Positions 11,840 through 23,708 of a stretch of 64,000 nt of DNA are shown one piece after another. The DNA comes from Gadus chalcogrammus (lineage: Eukaryota; Chordata; Actinopteri; Gadiformes; Gadidae): NCBI RefSeq assembly GCF_026213295.1, contig NC_079422.1, positions 62,001 to 126,000 on the forward strand, in the 5' to 3' direction. Both the position numbers and the translations under genes were made by a program. Position 1 is the stretch's first letter, and every line of letters begins with the position of its first letter. The notes under the pieces were generated by a model that saw only the letters and a program-made list of their open reading frames with translations, had not been told where the DNA came from and made no database searches.

Positions 11840-13248
11840 TAGAGATGCACCGATTGCAAAATTCTTGGCCGATACCGATTTCCGTTTTTTAAGGAGGTCT
11901 GACCTGCCAAAACCGGTTTTTCCGATACCGATTTTCTAAGAAATAATTATAATCATATAATATGTTGATAGGTTTTCAATGTAGTGAGTCCCCGGGACCC
12001 ACAGGTGGCGAGTTGGGTGGGTCCCTGAGAAATTCAATGGGTCCCGACTCCCCAGTTTAAAAAATGTGTTTCTTTTTTATTATTATTCTATTTCTTAAAT
12101 GAAATTAATAGTGTTAAACTCAATGCATGAAATTGTCATCTGAAAAGCGCAGCCATTTGTATGTGGTGAGCCACTGCTTCAGAAAAGTTCGCTTTTTTTG
12201 GGAGGAACATGTAGAAGGTTGAGGCACTTCTTCTGCAGTGGGCTCATCAGGCTCAGTAGAGGGGGAGGCAGAAGTAGGTACAGGCAATGTTGAGGTACTC
12301 TCTCTAGGCTGATCAGAGTCAGGGAGGAGTGCAGAGGTAGTGGGGACAGAAAATGCAGCTGCAATAGTTGGCTGACCTGCAATAGGTTTAATCTTTTTCT
12401 TTGGTGGTATTTTTGCGTTCTCTCTTCTCTGCCTGTTTCTCGAGAAAAACGGGATCTCGTTGGAAGCGCGATGTATGCGCAGGCGCCGTTTGGGCATAAC
12501 AATATGGCAGCTGCCGTTCAATGTAGTTTTCATCACCACCACCGGATTATGTTTCATTTATTTCATGACAGCACGTCCCCTAAACGTTACAACATAATCG
12601 ACACGAATGAGCACAGCATCGAGCAGTGGAAACGTGGGTTTATTTACTATGAAGTTCGTATTTTTAATTGTTGAAATGAAATCAGCGGTGACGAGCTAGT
12701 TGTTTTGGTAGCGGCTAAATTAGCATGTCGCGATACTTTGTACAGGGGATCACGTCTGCGCCGAGTAGATGCGCAGAGGGTTGAAACAGCGCTTGTCTGG
12801 TCTGCTCACAAGAAGGTTTCTTTGGCCAGTTACTGTGATTAAACACGAGTTGTTTAATGTTCACAATGTATCGTTTTTCATGGGGAAAATTAGATGCGTC
12901 CCCGGGACGCATGGATAGTGAGTTTAGTGCGTCCTTTCAGATTTTAATGCGTCAGGGACGCAGGACGCGTACCTAGCAACATGATCCCCCACGGCTTATT
13001 TTTGACTTGCAAGCATTACAAACAGCGTGTTTTGGGTCGTCCTGGCACACAGTGAAATAAGTCCAAACCAGCGACATGTTTTCTTCCCGCGCTCTGGGCG
13101 CCTTGAGCTGCTACGCACCGCGCATGCGGGTGAGTTTGATCGGCCGAAAAACGGAAATTACGACAGTGACCGGCAGGTCACCGATTGTGGCCGATTGGAT
13201 ACAAAACCGGCTTTTTTAATCGGCGGCCGGTTGATCGGTGCATCTCTA
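11840..13248 (-). mobile_element. Nested non-autonomous hAT element
   Basis: It starts TAGAGATGCACCGA and ends TCGGTGCATCTCTA, with the exact 8-bp duplication CTACAGTA at 11832-11839 and 13249-13256. Sub-terminal CCGATACCGAT repeats are present on the left and CCGATTG / ATCGGCGGCCGG on the right. It sits inside the 9563-13392 hAT, so it is younger than that element. A minus-strand N-terminal transposase remnant lies at 12120-12518. Confidence 0.93.
12120..12518 (-). pseudogene. N-terminal hAT transposase fragment
   Basis: A minus-strand frame rich in Pro, Ser and Thr, with a lysine-rich stretch (PPKKKIKPIAG) and ending near FLKQWLTTYKWLRFSD. That resembles the sequence just before the TTF/BED-type finger of hAT transposases. 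The finger and catalytic core do not follow, so it is an isolated first exon of the nested element. The family assignment is an inference. Confidence 0.5.
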
Positions 13249-13400
13249 CTACAGTATGACAGAGACAATGATTTTGAAGCTCGTACATACCCTTCTGTAT
13301 CCATCTATTTCATATTGTGCACATGTAAAAAAAAAATGTTGGCAGTTGGGGGCCTGTGCCCCAGTAAAACTCTAGGTCTAGCAACGCCCCTGGTCTGTCT

Positions 13401-15830
13401 GTACCATGTGGGGGACCTGTGGTTTTTGTGTTATATGATGAATGTCTCGAAGTTAAGCCGAGACCATCATAAGGTAAATGGTGAATGTCTCGAAGTTAAG
13501 CCGAGACCATCATAAGGTAAATGGTGAAAGCGCCGAAGTTAAGCCGGGCCACTATAAGGGTTATTTATTACCGGCCACAAACTTCCAAACTCTTTACGGT
13601 GGGGGGAGGAAAGGTCAGGTTTTTAACGTTAATCTAGCTTAGTTGCATATTAAAACGGAGGCTTGGCCAAGGAGTTCAAATTGGATTGATTCCTCCCGGT
13701 TCATTTAAAATCTAATGTGCAATTTTGATTAGTATACAATGCAGCCGTAGAGTGTAAGTGTTAAAGAGACGGCGCGTCTTCGTGACGTGGGTTTCCTTTG
13801 TCCAGACGTCCGCCATCTTGGGTCTTGCAGAGACCAAGTGCAGCGGGGAGCCCAACTACAGTGTTACATTCTCTCTCTCTCTCTCCATCCCTCGCTCCCT
13901 CTTCCTCGCTCTTCCTCTCTCCCTCTCCACCCCCCCCCCCCCCCTCTCTCTAGAAGATCCCCCCCATCCCTTTGTCCCCAGGTCCAGTCGTCGGATCCCC
14001 CCCTCCCCACCCTTTGTCCCTGCAAACATCCTCTTCCCCTACCCTTCCTCATTCATATTGCTTAAAGAAGATCGGGAACGGTGGGACGGGGGCTTCGATT
14101 TTACTAACAATAGAGAGGCAAGTGGCCTCGCTGTTGTTGGTTGGGTTGAGGTTCTTGTCTTATTGTTCTTTCCTCCCTTGCCTCCTCCCACCCTCACACC
14201 TAGCCATGTGTTGGAACCAGGATGTAAATTTAGTTAAGTGTTTGTATATTTGAGGGTCTGTGTGTCTGTGTGCTGAAATACAGAGAGCCACTCCCTAGTT
14301 GATATCGGCAAAACACGTAAATATTTGTGTGGGTTGTAATCAATGTTTTTTGATTAACCAACATTAATAGTTTAAACGATCTGTATATGTTCACATTTGT
14401 ACTAAATTTGTTCTTCCTCTTCAGGCCTTTGCAACCCAAGCAGTGATGGATGCCCGGCATTCATGGTTTTAACCGGTGCCCAAGGCGGGAGTTAGCTCAA
14501 CTGCTGTAGTTCAATTACAATAACATTTGTTTCATCCGATAACTTCAGAATTTTTCTTTTAGGTTCAGTTTTTTGTTTTGTTTATAGAATATCACCATAT
14601 ATTTAATACCCAGATGTGCATAATTGTTGTGGGTTTGGATGACCCTTTGTTCTGCCTAGTTTTAATGTATCGATTTGATGTTGACCAACAAAAAACTAGA
14701 TAATTATAATAATAAATACTGTTCATGTAATGGTATAGTTAAGTCTAATGTGCAATTTTGATTAGTATACAACGCAGCCGTAGAGGTACACTTGCGCAGT
14801 TTTAACCCAACTGGTGTGAGTGCCTCGCTAACCCGCCGTGGAAGCAAATTTGCCGAAATCTCAATATTCTTATTGAGATCGGTGAAGGCGTTTGACCAAT
14901 AATCTGGGTCAAATGGCGAAAAGTTTGCTTCTTCCGCGAGTCTTGAGTGTAACCACGTGGTGTACGGTGTGGGGAAAAACGGTCTGTCTAGTTACTGGAC
15001 CAGATGAAATGAGACGGAGAGGTAATAAAGTCTGTCGGCACGAGGACCTTGGATTTATTAAGTAAAGTGGCAACGGTTATACAGAGTCATAAAGCGTGAG
15101 AAATCTAATATGTCTAAGTCCCTAATCAGCGCTGATGGTTCGTCCGGAGCTTCGCCTCCGTGGAAGGTCTGCTTCAGAAGAAAGGTGAAGAGTCCCTGTG
15201 TGGTACAGTTTTTATGCTGTATCCTCCTCTCGATGAGGTGTGTGCGTTTGAGGTGTGTGTGGTTCTGTGTGTTTTGCTTGGTCTTGGCTCCCAGGCCCGG
15301 GGAGAGCTTCGTAACGGGGGAGAGCTCCTCGTGTCTCCGGTGTGATAAATTAAAACGGGGGAGTGCCCCCCCAAAATGTCTCCTGTGTGATAATTGAATG
15401 TGGCTCTCAGGCCCCTGGTGTGGGCAGGGGTATCTCTTGGTTCCTCCTAACGGGGAAGAGCTCTCAATATGTCTCCTGTGTGATAAATTAATGTGGCTCT
15501 CCCGTTCTTGAGGATGACTGGTGCATTGTCTGAGTGTCCACCATCTGCCAGCCTGGGAGATGGGGCCTTCAGCTCCGGCCTTGACCTGACTATATATTAT
15601 CATGTTTGTGTTCGTTGGGTTAGAGCAAGAGTTGACTATATTGTAATGTGTCCATGTGATGTGCTCATCAGGCTAGGGTAGGAGTTAGCTATATTTATAA
15701 TGTACATGTGATGTACTCAGCAGGTTATTTTTCCCAACAACGGTTTAAAGAGACGGCGCGTCTTCATGACGTCGGTTTCTTTTGTTACCAACCTCCGCTG
15801 GGCGGGGGTGCCCAGCTAAAGTGTTACAAC

Positions 15831-15872
<42 letters not shown>

Positions 15873-17949
15873 CTCTCTCTCTCGCTCTCCCTTCCCCCCT
15901 CCCCAACGATAACTTTTGTGTTATATGATGAATGTCTCGAAGTTAAGCCGAGACCATCATAAGGTAAATGGTGAATGTCTCGAAGTTAAGCCGAGACCAT
16001 CATAAGGTTAATGGTGAATGTCTCGAAGTTAAGCCGAGACCATCATAAGCTAAATGGTGAAAGCGCCGAAGTTAAGCCGGGCCACCATAAGGTATATTTA
16101 TACCGACCATAAACTTCCAAACTCTTACGGTGGGGGGAGGAAAGGTCAGGTTTTTAACGTTAATCTAGCTTAGTTGCATATTAAACCGGAGGCTTGGCCG
16201 TCGTTTGCGAGGGAGTTCAAATTGGATTGATTCCTCTCGGCCCGGTTAATTTCACGTTTGACATAGGATTGAATCAAAGTGTGGACAACATCAAATGCGA
16301 GCAATAGGTAGAATAAATGAAGATTAGGTCATCCAATATACATAGTTAGTGTAGGACAATCGGGTAGTATGATGAAGGTAACTGTTATTATGAGATACGG
16401 TTAACACAGAAGTGATATTGAACATGCAAATTTTAACATTATTATTTCCCTTTTACATCTTTTTGGTTATAGCAACTTGGTTGCACTACGGCGTGGTTAG
16501 CTTTGGTTGTCATTCAATGCGCATGGCTGAAGCAATGCGCAAGGAGGGATGTAGTGTGAAATTAAACCAAAGTAGATACTGTAAAACAATTAAAATTAGA
16601 ATTCATGGAAATATGTTTTTGAACAACTAACTGCTGTACATGAGTTTGTATTTCTGCAATAGAAGCAAAAAGTTCCAGAACCAGATGCAGACACACCCGG
16701 AGCCTACAAGCTACCACCGCCGAGCAAGGACTAACAGTCACATGAGGAGATCAAATAACAGCAGGATTTGAATCGCACCGGATGGGTTGGTGGCCAGGGC
16801 GCTGGTATGATTACAATCTCTCAGGTTAGAATTGGCAGAGAACTCCGGCATTAATGACCCTTTCACAGGATGGATGGAGAATATGTTTGGGAGGTGGAAA
16901 GGCAGAATCCAGTAAGTGCCCGTCGCGGGAATAAATGCAGAGACCGTGTTAATTGTCACCGGCTGCCGTTGTATTCCCTGCGCACGAGGGCTACTGCATC
17001 TGCTGATCACCACAGCAGTGGGCGCTACAGAAGTGCCAAGTGCCATTTAGGCTTACATTACCTGAGGGGCCCGACCCTATCCAGCTGTAATATGTAGAAT
17101 AGTCAACACCTATACTATTCTAGTAGAATCGACTGTATTTAAGATAATCAATATCCCGGATTTACTTGAATAACACATTTTAAAACAACCATACCAGACT
17201 ATGTTTGTTATTGTGTAGTGTTGCTTGGTTGCGAGTGCAACCCGTTATTTCTGAATCGCTGCATTGATAATGGTACTGTTGATCTTCTTTAAGCCGGTTG
17301 TTTTACAGGCCACCTGTTACTGACACGACGACGACGGAGAACCTGTTTGGAGGCTCCCATGATGTAGGAGTAACCTCTCTGAGTTGAGCCCTTGACAAGG
17401 AGGGACGAGTCTTGGGTTCATGAATTACAGGCCCGACGGCGACAGAAGAAACAATGGCTACGATAATAACAACGCCCAAAACCACCCACGTGCGAACCAA
17501 TCCACGAAGATCACCTGAACCACCCGAATCCATGCTAGGCTATCAATAATCTTGAATTTTTTAAAATTGTATTATGATTACCAATTTTTACTTTACTTTT
17601 GCACATGATGAAAATTGTATGACCTTGTAGCACATGACCAAAAGTATTAGCTCAGGATTTCTATGAATAGTTTTGTTTGTGTGCTGTTTGGCCATGTGAT
17701 TGTATGATAAGAAGATTTATGTTCATTGTTGTATTGTTAAATAATGACCTGTATTCCCAATGAGACCCACAAGGTGAATGCCGTCTCAGTATTATGAGCG
17801 CGTTGTGGTTTTTTCCTCTATTCAAGAGTTTTCCACACGGTTGATGGTGTTGATGATTGATCCTAATTTGACTATGTTTTCGGTGTGGTAAATGGTGTTT
17901 ATGATTTAAAATATTATTGTATGGTCATCTAAGATGACCAAGGAGGGAT
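13401..17949 (+). other. Non-coding interior of the LTR element
   Basis: A module of 44-bp repeats is followed by a conserved leader (CTTTACGGTGGGGGGAGGAA, then GGAGGCTTGGCC). It occurs at 13441-13710 and again at 15930-16250. A second module (AAAGAGACGGCGCGTCTTC followed by a CT tract) occurs at 13764-13950 and 15749-15900. TAATGTGCAATTTTGATTAG is duplicated at about 13714 and 14746. Between 15300 and 15500 the phrase TGTCTCCTGTGTGATAA recurs three times. A minus-strand frame at 17303-17533 has one hydrophobic stretch, but I do not recognise it. No gag, pol or env domain was seen. Confidence 0.6.
15830..15895 (+). repeat. (CT)n tract
   Basis: CT dinucleotides with CG interruptions, in the second copy of the leader module of the LTR element. 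Confidence 0.9.
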
Positions 17950-18411
17950 TGTTAGGTATTTTAAGAATCTAAGCTACCCACACATAGACCAAAATGAAGC
18001 AGGACCAAACATATAAGCCGTAAATACTATACATAGCCACAAGGGGAGCAAGAGCTTATTGGAGGCTGCTCCAGCCACAGATAGCAGCGCTTTTATATAT
18101 ACGAAGAAGCCGAAGCCAGTACGGCACCCCGGCCACGCCCACTAGGCCACGCCCACTTGACGGTCTCTACCTGAGGACAAGGGGTGAATAGTGGCCAGAG
18201 ATTTTCAGCGACACCCGCGAAGGGTCACGGGCCTCTGCCCGTGGCCCATAGTAGCCAGAGTTATTATCTCTCACACGTGTTCTACACGATTCCTAGAATT
18301 CCCTCCGTATAGCTTCACTTACCATGCCGAAACATGCCGACGACTTTATAATAAATGAAGTGAGTTCAAAGCAACCCGGGATTGGACAACTTTCTTCGAG
18401 AATATGCAACA
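17950..18411 (+). repeat. 3' LTR
   Basis: It starts TGTTAGG and ends ATGCAACA. It is 462 bp long, like the 5' LTR, with about half a dozen visible differences. It is followed by the ACCC target duplication. Confidence 0.92.
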
Positions 18412-18659
18412 ACCCCTACTGTCCACAAGCACCCCCCCCCCCCCCCCCCTCCCCATATGGATTTGGAGAATTGTTGCCACGTCCCAGTGGTGGTGGTGGT
18501 ATCATATATATGAAAGAGGGCATTCAATTATACTACAATGATCAATTAGCAGGCCGAAGCCCTAAAGGAAGTGATGCAATAGGTGACTGAGTCGAGAACA
18601 AGTAAGCTATACCTTGGAGTCTCTTATGCATCAAAGGGGGTCTCAAAGGACGCGCATCA

Positions 18660-19048
18660 ACCTATGGCTCCAGCCCTGCAGGAAATGACTCAGCAAGTGC
18701 TCCATCTTGTTGCACCGCACCCAGCAGCTCGCTTGCAAGATTTTGGCCTGAAGTTCTTCCCAGACCTACACCCTAGCCATCCAACATGCATATCTGAGAA
18801 TCAGTCCTCATTTTAATAATAACAAAAAGTTATGAGAGAAATGCACATTCACTTTTTGTTATCTCATAAGCGGCGTGGTGCCGGCTCCTTTTGACCTTTT
18901 GACCCCAGACTTCAAAAACGTGTCCACAGGCCAGCTGTGTCTACACACCTTAAGCCACAAATGTACAAATGTACAAATGTACACCTCCGTCCCACAAGGG
19001 CTAGAACTCCAAATCTCGGATATGTCGTTCTCTGGACCCCGGGAAATG
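18660..19048 (-). repeat. Dispersed repeat, copy B (inverted)
   Basis: Reverse complement of the 675-1065 repeat. It includes an extra tandem ACAAATGT triplication near 18957-18982. With 20255-20690 it forms inverted arms around the L2 insertion at 19049-20243. Confidence 0.75.
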
Positions 19049-20211
19049 CAATGCAATACACCATTGGACTATCAGGAAATGTAAAGAACTGGTTCACCTC
19101 GTACCTCACTGACAGAACTGAGCACGTTGCCCTGGGCAAAGCAAAATCACACACCAACAACGTCACCTGCGGTGTCCCCCAGGGCTCGGTGTTGGGCCCC
19201 ACACTGTTCTCACTGTACATGCTCCCCCTGGGTAGTGTCATAAGCAGGCATGGCTTGTCTTACCACTGCTATGCTGATGATACACAGCTCTACATCAGGA
19301 CAACCCCCACTTCTTCTGCCCCTCTGCCAACATCCACACTGACCACCTGCCTGGAGGAGATAGAGGCGTGGATGAAGCTCAACTTCCTACAACTTAACAG
19401 CCATAAAACGGAAGCCATCCTTGTTGGCACGCCACATCAGCTCCGCTCCCCCACCATCACCAATATCACCTTCTCTGGCAAAAACATCCCCCTTTCCACA
19501 TCCGTCACCAACCTCGTGTTAAAATGGATCCACAACTTAATTTTGACACCCACATCAAACACATCTGTAAGACAGCTTTATACCACCTCAGGAACATCGC
19601 CAAACTCCGCCAATCACTCACCCTGGCTGATGCAGAGAAGCTCGTCCATGCCTTTGTCTCCTCCAGGTTGGACTACTGCAATGCACTCCTCATTGGGATC
19701 CCTGGCAAGAGCATCCAGAGGCTCCAATACATTCAAAACAGTGCTGCCAGGGTCTTGATGAGGGTGCGCAAGCATGACCACATCACCCCCATCCTGAAAT
19801 CACTGCACTGGCTCCCTGTCCCACTCAGAATTGAGTACAAGGTCTCCCTCCTCACCCACCAGTGCCTTCACGGACTTGCCCCCCTCTACCTTCAGGAACT
19901 CCTCACCCCCCCGACAAACTCACGTACACTCCGTTCAGGATCCACTCACACCCTCCAAACCCGACATACGAAGCTGTGCACCATGGGTGATCGGGCCTTT
20001 TCTGCTGCTGCCCCTAGACTATGGAACGCCCTCCCTGACCACCTGAGGGCTCCACAGACTACAGCTCTTTTTAAACGGAACCTCAATACCCATCGCTTTA
20101 AAAGAGCATTTAGCTAAACTTTCTTTGAGGTTCCCCCTTTTAATAGTTTTTTGGTATTTTTTTCTCTGAAGCACTTTGAGATTCTTGAATATAAAGTGCA
20201 TTATAAATACA

Positions 20212-20243
<32 letters not shown>
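19049..20243 (+). mobile_element. L2-clade LINE, 5' truncated
   Basis: It retains the C-terminal part of the reverse transcriptase, the L2-type C-terminal domain and the 3' tail. The 3' end has the L2-like CACTTTGAGATT...TATAAA arrangement and an (ATT)n tail at 20211-20243. It sits between the two arms of the dispersed repeat. Confidence 0.88.
19064..20117 (+). pseudogene. L2 reverse transcriptase, C-terminal part
   Basis: Motif B (GVPQGSVLGP) and the catalytic CYADDTQLYI are present in the first frame. A 1-bp loss near 19514 (CCTCGTG where CCTCGGTG is expected) moves the rest into the frame opening at 19524. That frame continues with SSRLDYCNALL and SLHWLPVPLRIEYK to a stop at 20117. The endonuclease and the N-terminal palm are missing because of 5' truncation. 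Confidence 0.85.
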
Positions 20244-20244
<1 letters not shown>

Positions 20245-20254
20245 GTGCATATAC

Positions 20255-20690
20255 ATTTTGGCATCTCTAGTTATCTCGAAAAGGTTTGAAAAGGGGTGTG
20301 ACCTCCAACAGTAGCGTAAATGTACATAAGACAGAGGTTAGTTTCTAGTCTCCATTTTTGGTGGGACGGAGGTGTACATTTGTGGCTTAAGGTGTGTAGA
20401 CACAGCTGGCCTGTGGACACGTTTTTGAAGTATGGGGTCAAAAGGTCAAAAGGAGCCGGCACCACGCCGCTTATGAGATAACCAAAAGTGAATGTGCATT
20501 TCTCTCATAACTTTTTGTCATTATTAAAATGAGGACTGATTCTCAGATATGCATGTTGGATGGCTAGGGTGTAGGTCTGGGGAGAACTTTAGGTCAAAAA
20601 CTTGACCTAACAAGCAAGCTGCTGGGTGAGGTGCAACATGACGGAGCACTTGCTGAGTCATTTCTTGTAGGGCTGAAACCCCCAGGTTGA
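20255..20690 (+). repeat. Dispersed repeat, copy C
   Basis: Same orientation as 675-1065. It includes GGTGTGACCTCCAACAGTA and GGTCAAAAGGTCAAAAGGAG. It forms the right arm around the L2 insertion. Confidence 0.75.
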
Positions 20691-20862
20691 TAATGATATG
20701 TGATAATGATATAAATACAATTTATGTATTTTCAACACTGGACTGGGCCTGTGAATCAGAGTTCAGCAGTGGAGAATACTGTGGTGCATCTCTGTCTTCA
20801 GCTCAGCCTTAACTGATGGCCCATCAAGGGGAGGGGCCCTCCCCCCCTGCACCTGAAATAAA

Positions 20863-21412
20863 TATCTTCCCGGTGACGTAACGGGGCAAACAAGGTGTCC
20901 TTTGACATCTACGTTTCGAGGCGATTGCAACGGTGCCACACATGACCATATTTAACTATGTTTCCGGGTAGTAATTAGCTGTCGATTTTGGAGGACTTAG
21001 CAATAGTGACCAGCTATAGATTTGCTTCCCGTTGGAGTTTTTGAACAAATGACATGTTATTTAGCATGTACACGTTGAGTTGAGTCCAATGACACCAAGC
21101 ATGACACTTTAGCAAAACGGTAAATGTATTTTACATGGTACACCTATGGTCTAGGACATGATCTCGGTGTGGCACAAGGTCGAACTTGATCTCATTGGAC
21201 TCAGCTGAACGTGTAGATGCTAAATAACATGTAATTTGTCCAAAAACTCCAACGGGAAGCAAATATACAGCTGGTCACTATTGCTAAAGGCCTTCAAAAT
21301 CGACAGCTAATTACTACCCTGAAACATAGTCAAATATGGTCATGTGCAATCGCCTCGAAACGTAGATGTCAAAGGACACCTTGTTTGCCCCGTTACGTCA
21401 CCGGGAAGATAT
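20863..21412. repeat. Foldback element, copy 2
   Basis: The arms meet near 21140. The left end ATATCTTCCCGGTGACGTAA is mirrored by TTACGTCACCGGGAAGATAT. It is the better-preserved copy of the foldback at 1203-1826. Confidence 0.85.
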
Positions 21413-21417
21413 TTGTT

Positions 21418-21690
21418 TGGCTTGTGGACAGTAGGGGTGGACACAGGAAGCAGACTCAGGAGGAGGAATGACCGCTCACGCTCATACATATTTAATTAAT
21501 TGCTTCAAAAAACCCTTCCTCGTTAAATCGATGAGCTTGGTGTCTAAACTGCGGAAAATATTAACATATTTCAAGGATACCTTGGAATATCTGTCTATTT
21601 CCTAACCAGCGGATAAAAGCTGTTTACGACAAAAACAACACAATAGGAGGAGCAGAGGGGGCTGGCAACCATGCCAGTCAAGTGCATGTC
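21418..21690 (-). repeat. Dispersed repeat, inverted copy
   Basis: Reverse complement of 8230-8539 plus 18412-18430. The stretch from 21690 to 22619 is AT-rich non-coding sequence with scattered short similarities to 24541-24620 and 28690-28790. I see no gene there. Confidence 0.7.
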
Positions 21691-22619
21691 AAATGTTTAA
21701 AGCCGTTATTGTATTTAGTTAATACAATATTAATATATATATTATATACATAAATACACAATTATTTAGTTACAATATTATAAGTAGACCATAGATTTTA
21801 TTCAATTATCGTTATAAAAAGATCTGTATCTGAAGACCATCAACTCGGAAATGGCCATGGACCGTATGGCACTATATCCCCCCTATACGTCTCCCATCTA
21901 GATTTAATATGCCATTCTCGTTGCTTCGAGGGAGTCGTCTCCGTAATAAATAAATAAATGTATTTATTTAGGATATAGGCCTACGGCTCTTCTCAATGTC
22001 GTGGAACACTCCGTTCTCTTGCACAGGCATTCCCGACTTACGGAGGTGAATTGTCTTTTCCTTCAGGGCTTAAAGTTGTTTTTAAAATTGTTAAATAAAA
22101 TAACATCATTACACCGTTACGTAAAATAACATAATCAGCATAGACAATGGTTTTATAGCCGTGATTTAAACGGCATGCGAGCTGCTGGTTTCAGCGTCCA
22201 TAGCAACCATGTTATTATATTTCTGTCGAGACCTGAAATAACTATCAAACCAAACATCCTTCAAATTCACTGAGCCAAGATTATGAAAGTAAAATGCACA
22301 TTTCTCGCTACATTTTTTTACACTTTTAAAGGCGTAACTATACAAAAATATCGTATTTCTCCCCCAAAAAGTCCATCAGGCAGCTGTAATTAAATAGAAA
22401 CAAGCTCATAAAAAATCTGTCCTCTGAGAAAAATTGACCTCCCAACCCCTAAAAGCCCTTGTGGATATGCCCTCACCCAAGACCATTATAACCCCTTCCA
22501 GCCCCTACCCATGCTTCACTCCTCCTGAGGTAGCATAAGGAGCAAAGTCTGGACTGAGTCCTGGAGTTGATAATAGAACAGCAGGGACAGAAGGGGTTTA
22601 AGGCTAATAATGATATGAT

Positions 22620-23708
22620 CAGTGACGGCTGGTGGTGATTTTGGGTGGGTGGGCTAACGAATGCATTACATTTATCAATACTTCACAGGGCTCCAGACGC
22701 CATGAGGTCACCTTTATATCTCTGTTCATAACTTTCATATAATGTGAATGATTTTTAAACAAGAATAATGTGTAGAGAAATGCGTGTCTTTATTTGAAGC
22801 TCAATTAGGCCTATAAATAAAAAGAAAAATAAGGTGTTTAAAGTGCTTCACTGAGCTGAAATTGAACATTTCGAACTAAACCAATAAGCAAAATAAAACT
22901 TTTTTTGTGCTTAAAGTATTCAACAATTAAAATGTTGACCGGTCTCCCTTTGCGCAAAATGCGGCTGTAGCCGATCACACTCTTTGGTAGAGACGTCTGT
23001 GTCGCCGTCAATGATGAAGGGCATGAATGTGACGTTAATGTTTCGATACGAAACGTTGTTGACCCGCTTACAAATGCACTATTACCGGCCATATTCTGAC
23101 CGCACTCCTGACAGTAAAAGCAGTGCATTCCGTAATGCACTACGTTATAATAAGATGTTATATAGATGAGTCAGCATTTAATTAATTAGTGTGATGTACA
23201 TCGTTTGGATGATGTGTCCCCAATCTCTTCACTTCCAATTTTTCCTCCAGACATTAAAGAAAACCGATTAGAAGGTAAATAATCCACTTCATTCATTTTC
23301 ATGCTAACGCCCACCATACTGCACTTGCTCTACTGTGCTGTGATTGGTCGAGGTCACTGTACTGTAGCTACTGTGCTAGCTGTAAGTCCAAGGTCAGCCT
23401 TTGGGCTAAACTAATTTAGCCCAAATTGGAAGCATATGAAGGGGGCGTGTCACGATACCTGTCAATCAAAATTGAATGGAAGCTTACTCTACTCCGCTTG
23501 GGTTGAATACATTTAGCCCATTCACAGGAAAAAAACCGAGATGTATCATATATCCTGGGGTTTTCTGTCACTTTTTGGTGCAGTTGCTGCTTTAGGTTCT
23601 ACCAAAATTTAAAACAATATGTTCTAAGGTTTTTAATATTCTTTCATTTTTAATGTAAAAGGTAGGGAGGGCTTAGCCCTGTTAGCCCATTTATACCAGC
23701 CGTCCCTG
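22620..23708. mobile_element. Non-autonomous hAT element
   Basis: It starts CAGTGACGGCTGG and ends CCAGCCGTCCCTG. The flanks GATATGAT (22612-22619) and TATATGAT (23709-23716) match at seven of eight bases. It has no coding region. Inverted GGGCTAA / TTAGCCC phrases occur inside both ends. The following 23.7-24.5 kb has no supported gene. Confidence 0.82.

Larger units (their letters stand above)
9563..13392 (+). mobile_element. hAT element with ZMYM1/ZNF862-like coding remnant
   Basis: It starts CAGAGGCG and ends CGCCCCTG, with the exact 8-bp duplication GTCTGTCT at 9555-9562 and 13393-13400. Sub-terminal TTTTACTGGGGCA blocks appear at both ends. It carries a C-terminal hAT transposase remnant (11190-11444), a 260-bp foldback (10050-10316) and a (CA)n array (10983-11032), and is interrupted by a second hAT at 11840-13248. 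Most of the transposase is missing, so it is an internally deleted copy. Confidence 0.9.
8540..18411 (+). mobile_element. LTR retrotransposon without recognisable gag-pol
   Basis: Two 462-bp LTRs (8540-9001 and 17950-18411) that differ at only a handful of positions bound the element, with the 4-bp duplication ACCC at 8536-8539 and 18412-18415. A primer-site-like GGTGACCC follows the 5' LTR, and a purine tract (AAGGAGGGA) precedes the 3' LTR. The interior, after removing the nested hAT elements at 9563-13392, is about 5 kb of non-coding sequence. It has 44-bp minisatellites, CT tracts and two copies of a leader module. I see no protease, reverse transcriptase, RNase H or integrase motif on either strand. 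It therefore looks non-autonomous, dependent on a relative such as the one represented at 33572. Confidence 0.85.

Noticed and set aside
13027..13515. 162-codon plus-strand ORF
   Set aside because: It spans the end of one hAT, the end of another and minisatellite units, so it cannot be one gene.
13867..14237. Pro/Ser/Leu-rich ORFs
   Set aside because: They are caused by CT and poly-C tracts in the leader module.
14480..14520. tRNA-like GTTAGCTCAA...GTTCAA words, possible tRNA-derived SINE
   Set aside because: No A/B box pair with correct spacing, no cloverleaf and no SINE tail.
16738..17046. Minus-strand 102-codon ORF
   Set aside because: It has no recognisable domain and lies in the non-coding interior of the LTR element.
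17303..17533. Minus-strand 76-codon ORF with one hydrophobic stretch, possible membrane protein
   Set aside because: No homologue recognised, no splice context, and it is antisense to the LTR element. Chance is more likely.
18937..19063. N-terminal extension of the L2 ORF
   Set aside because: It translates the dispersed repeat upstream of the L2 insertion and is not part of the L2 protein.
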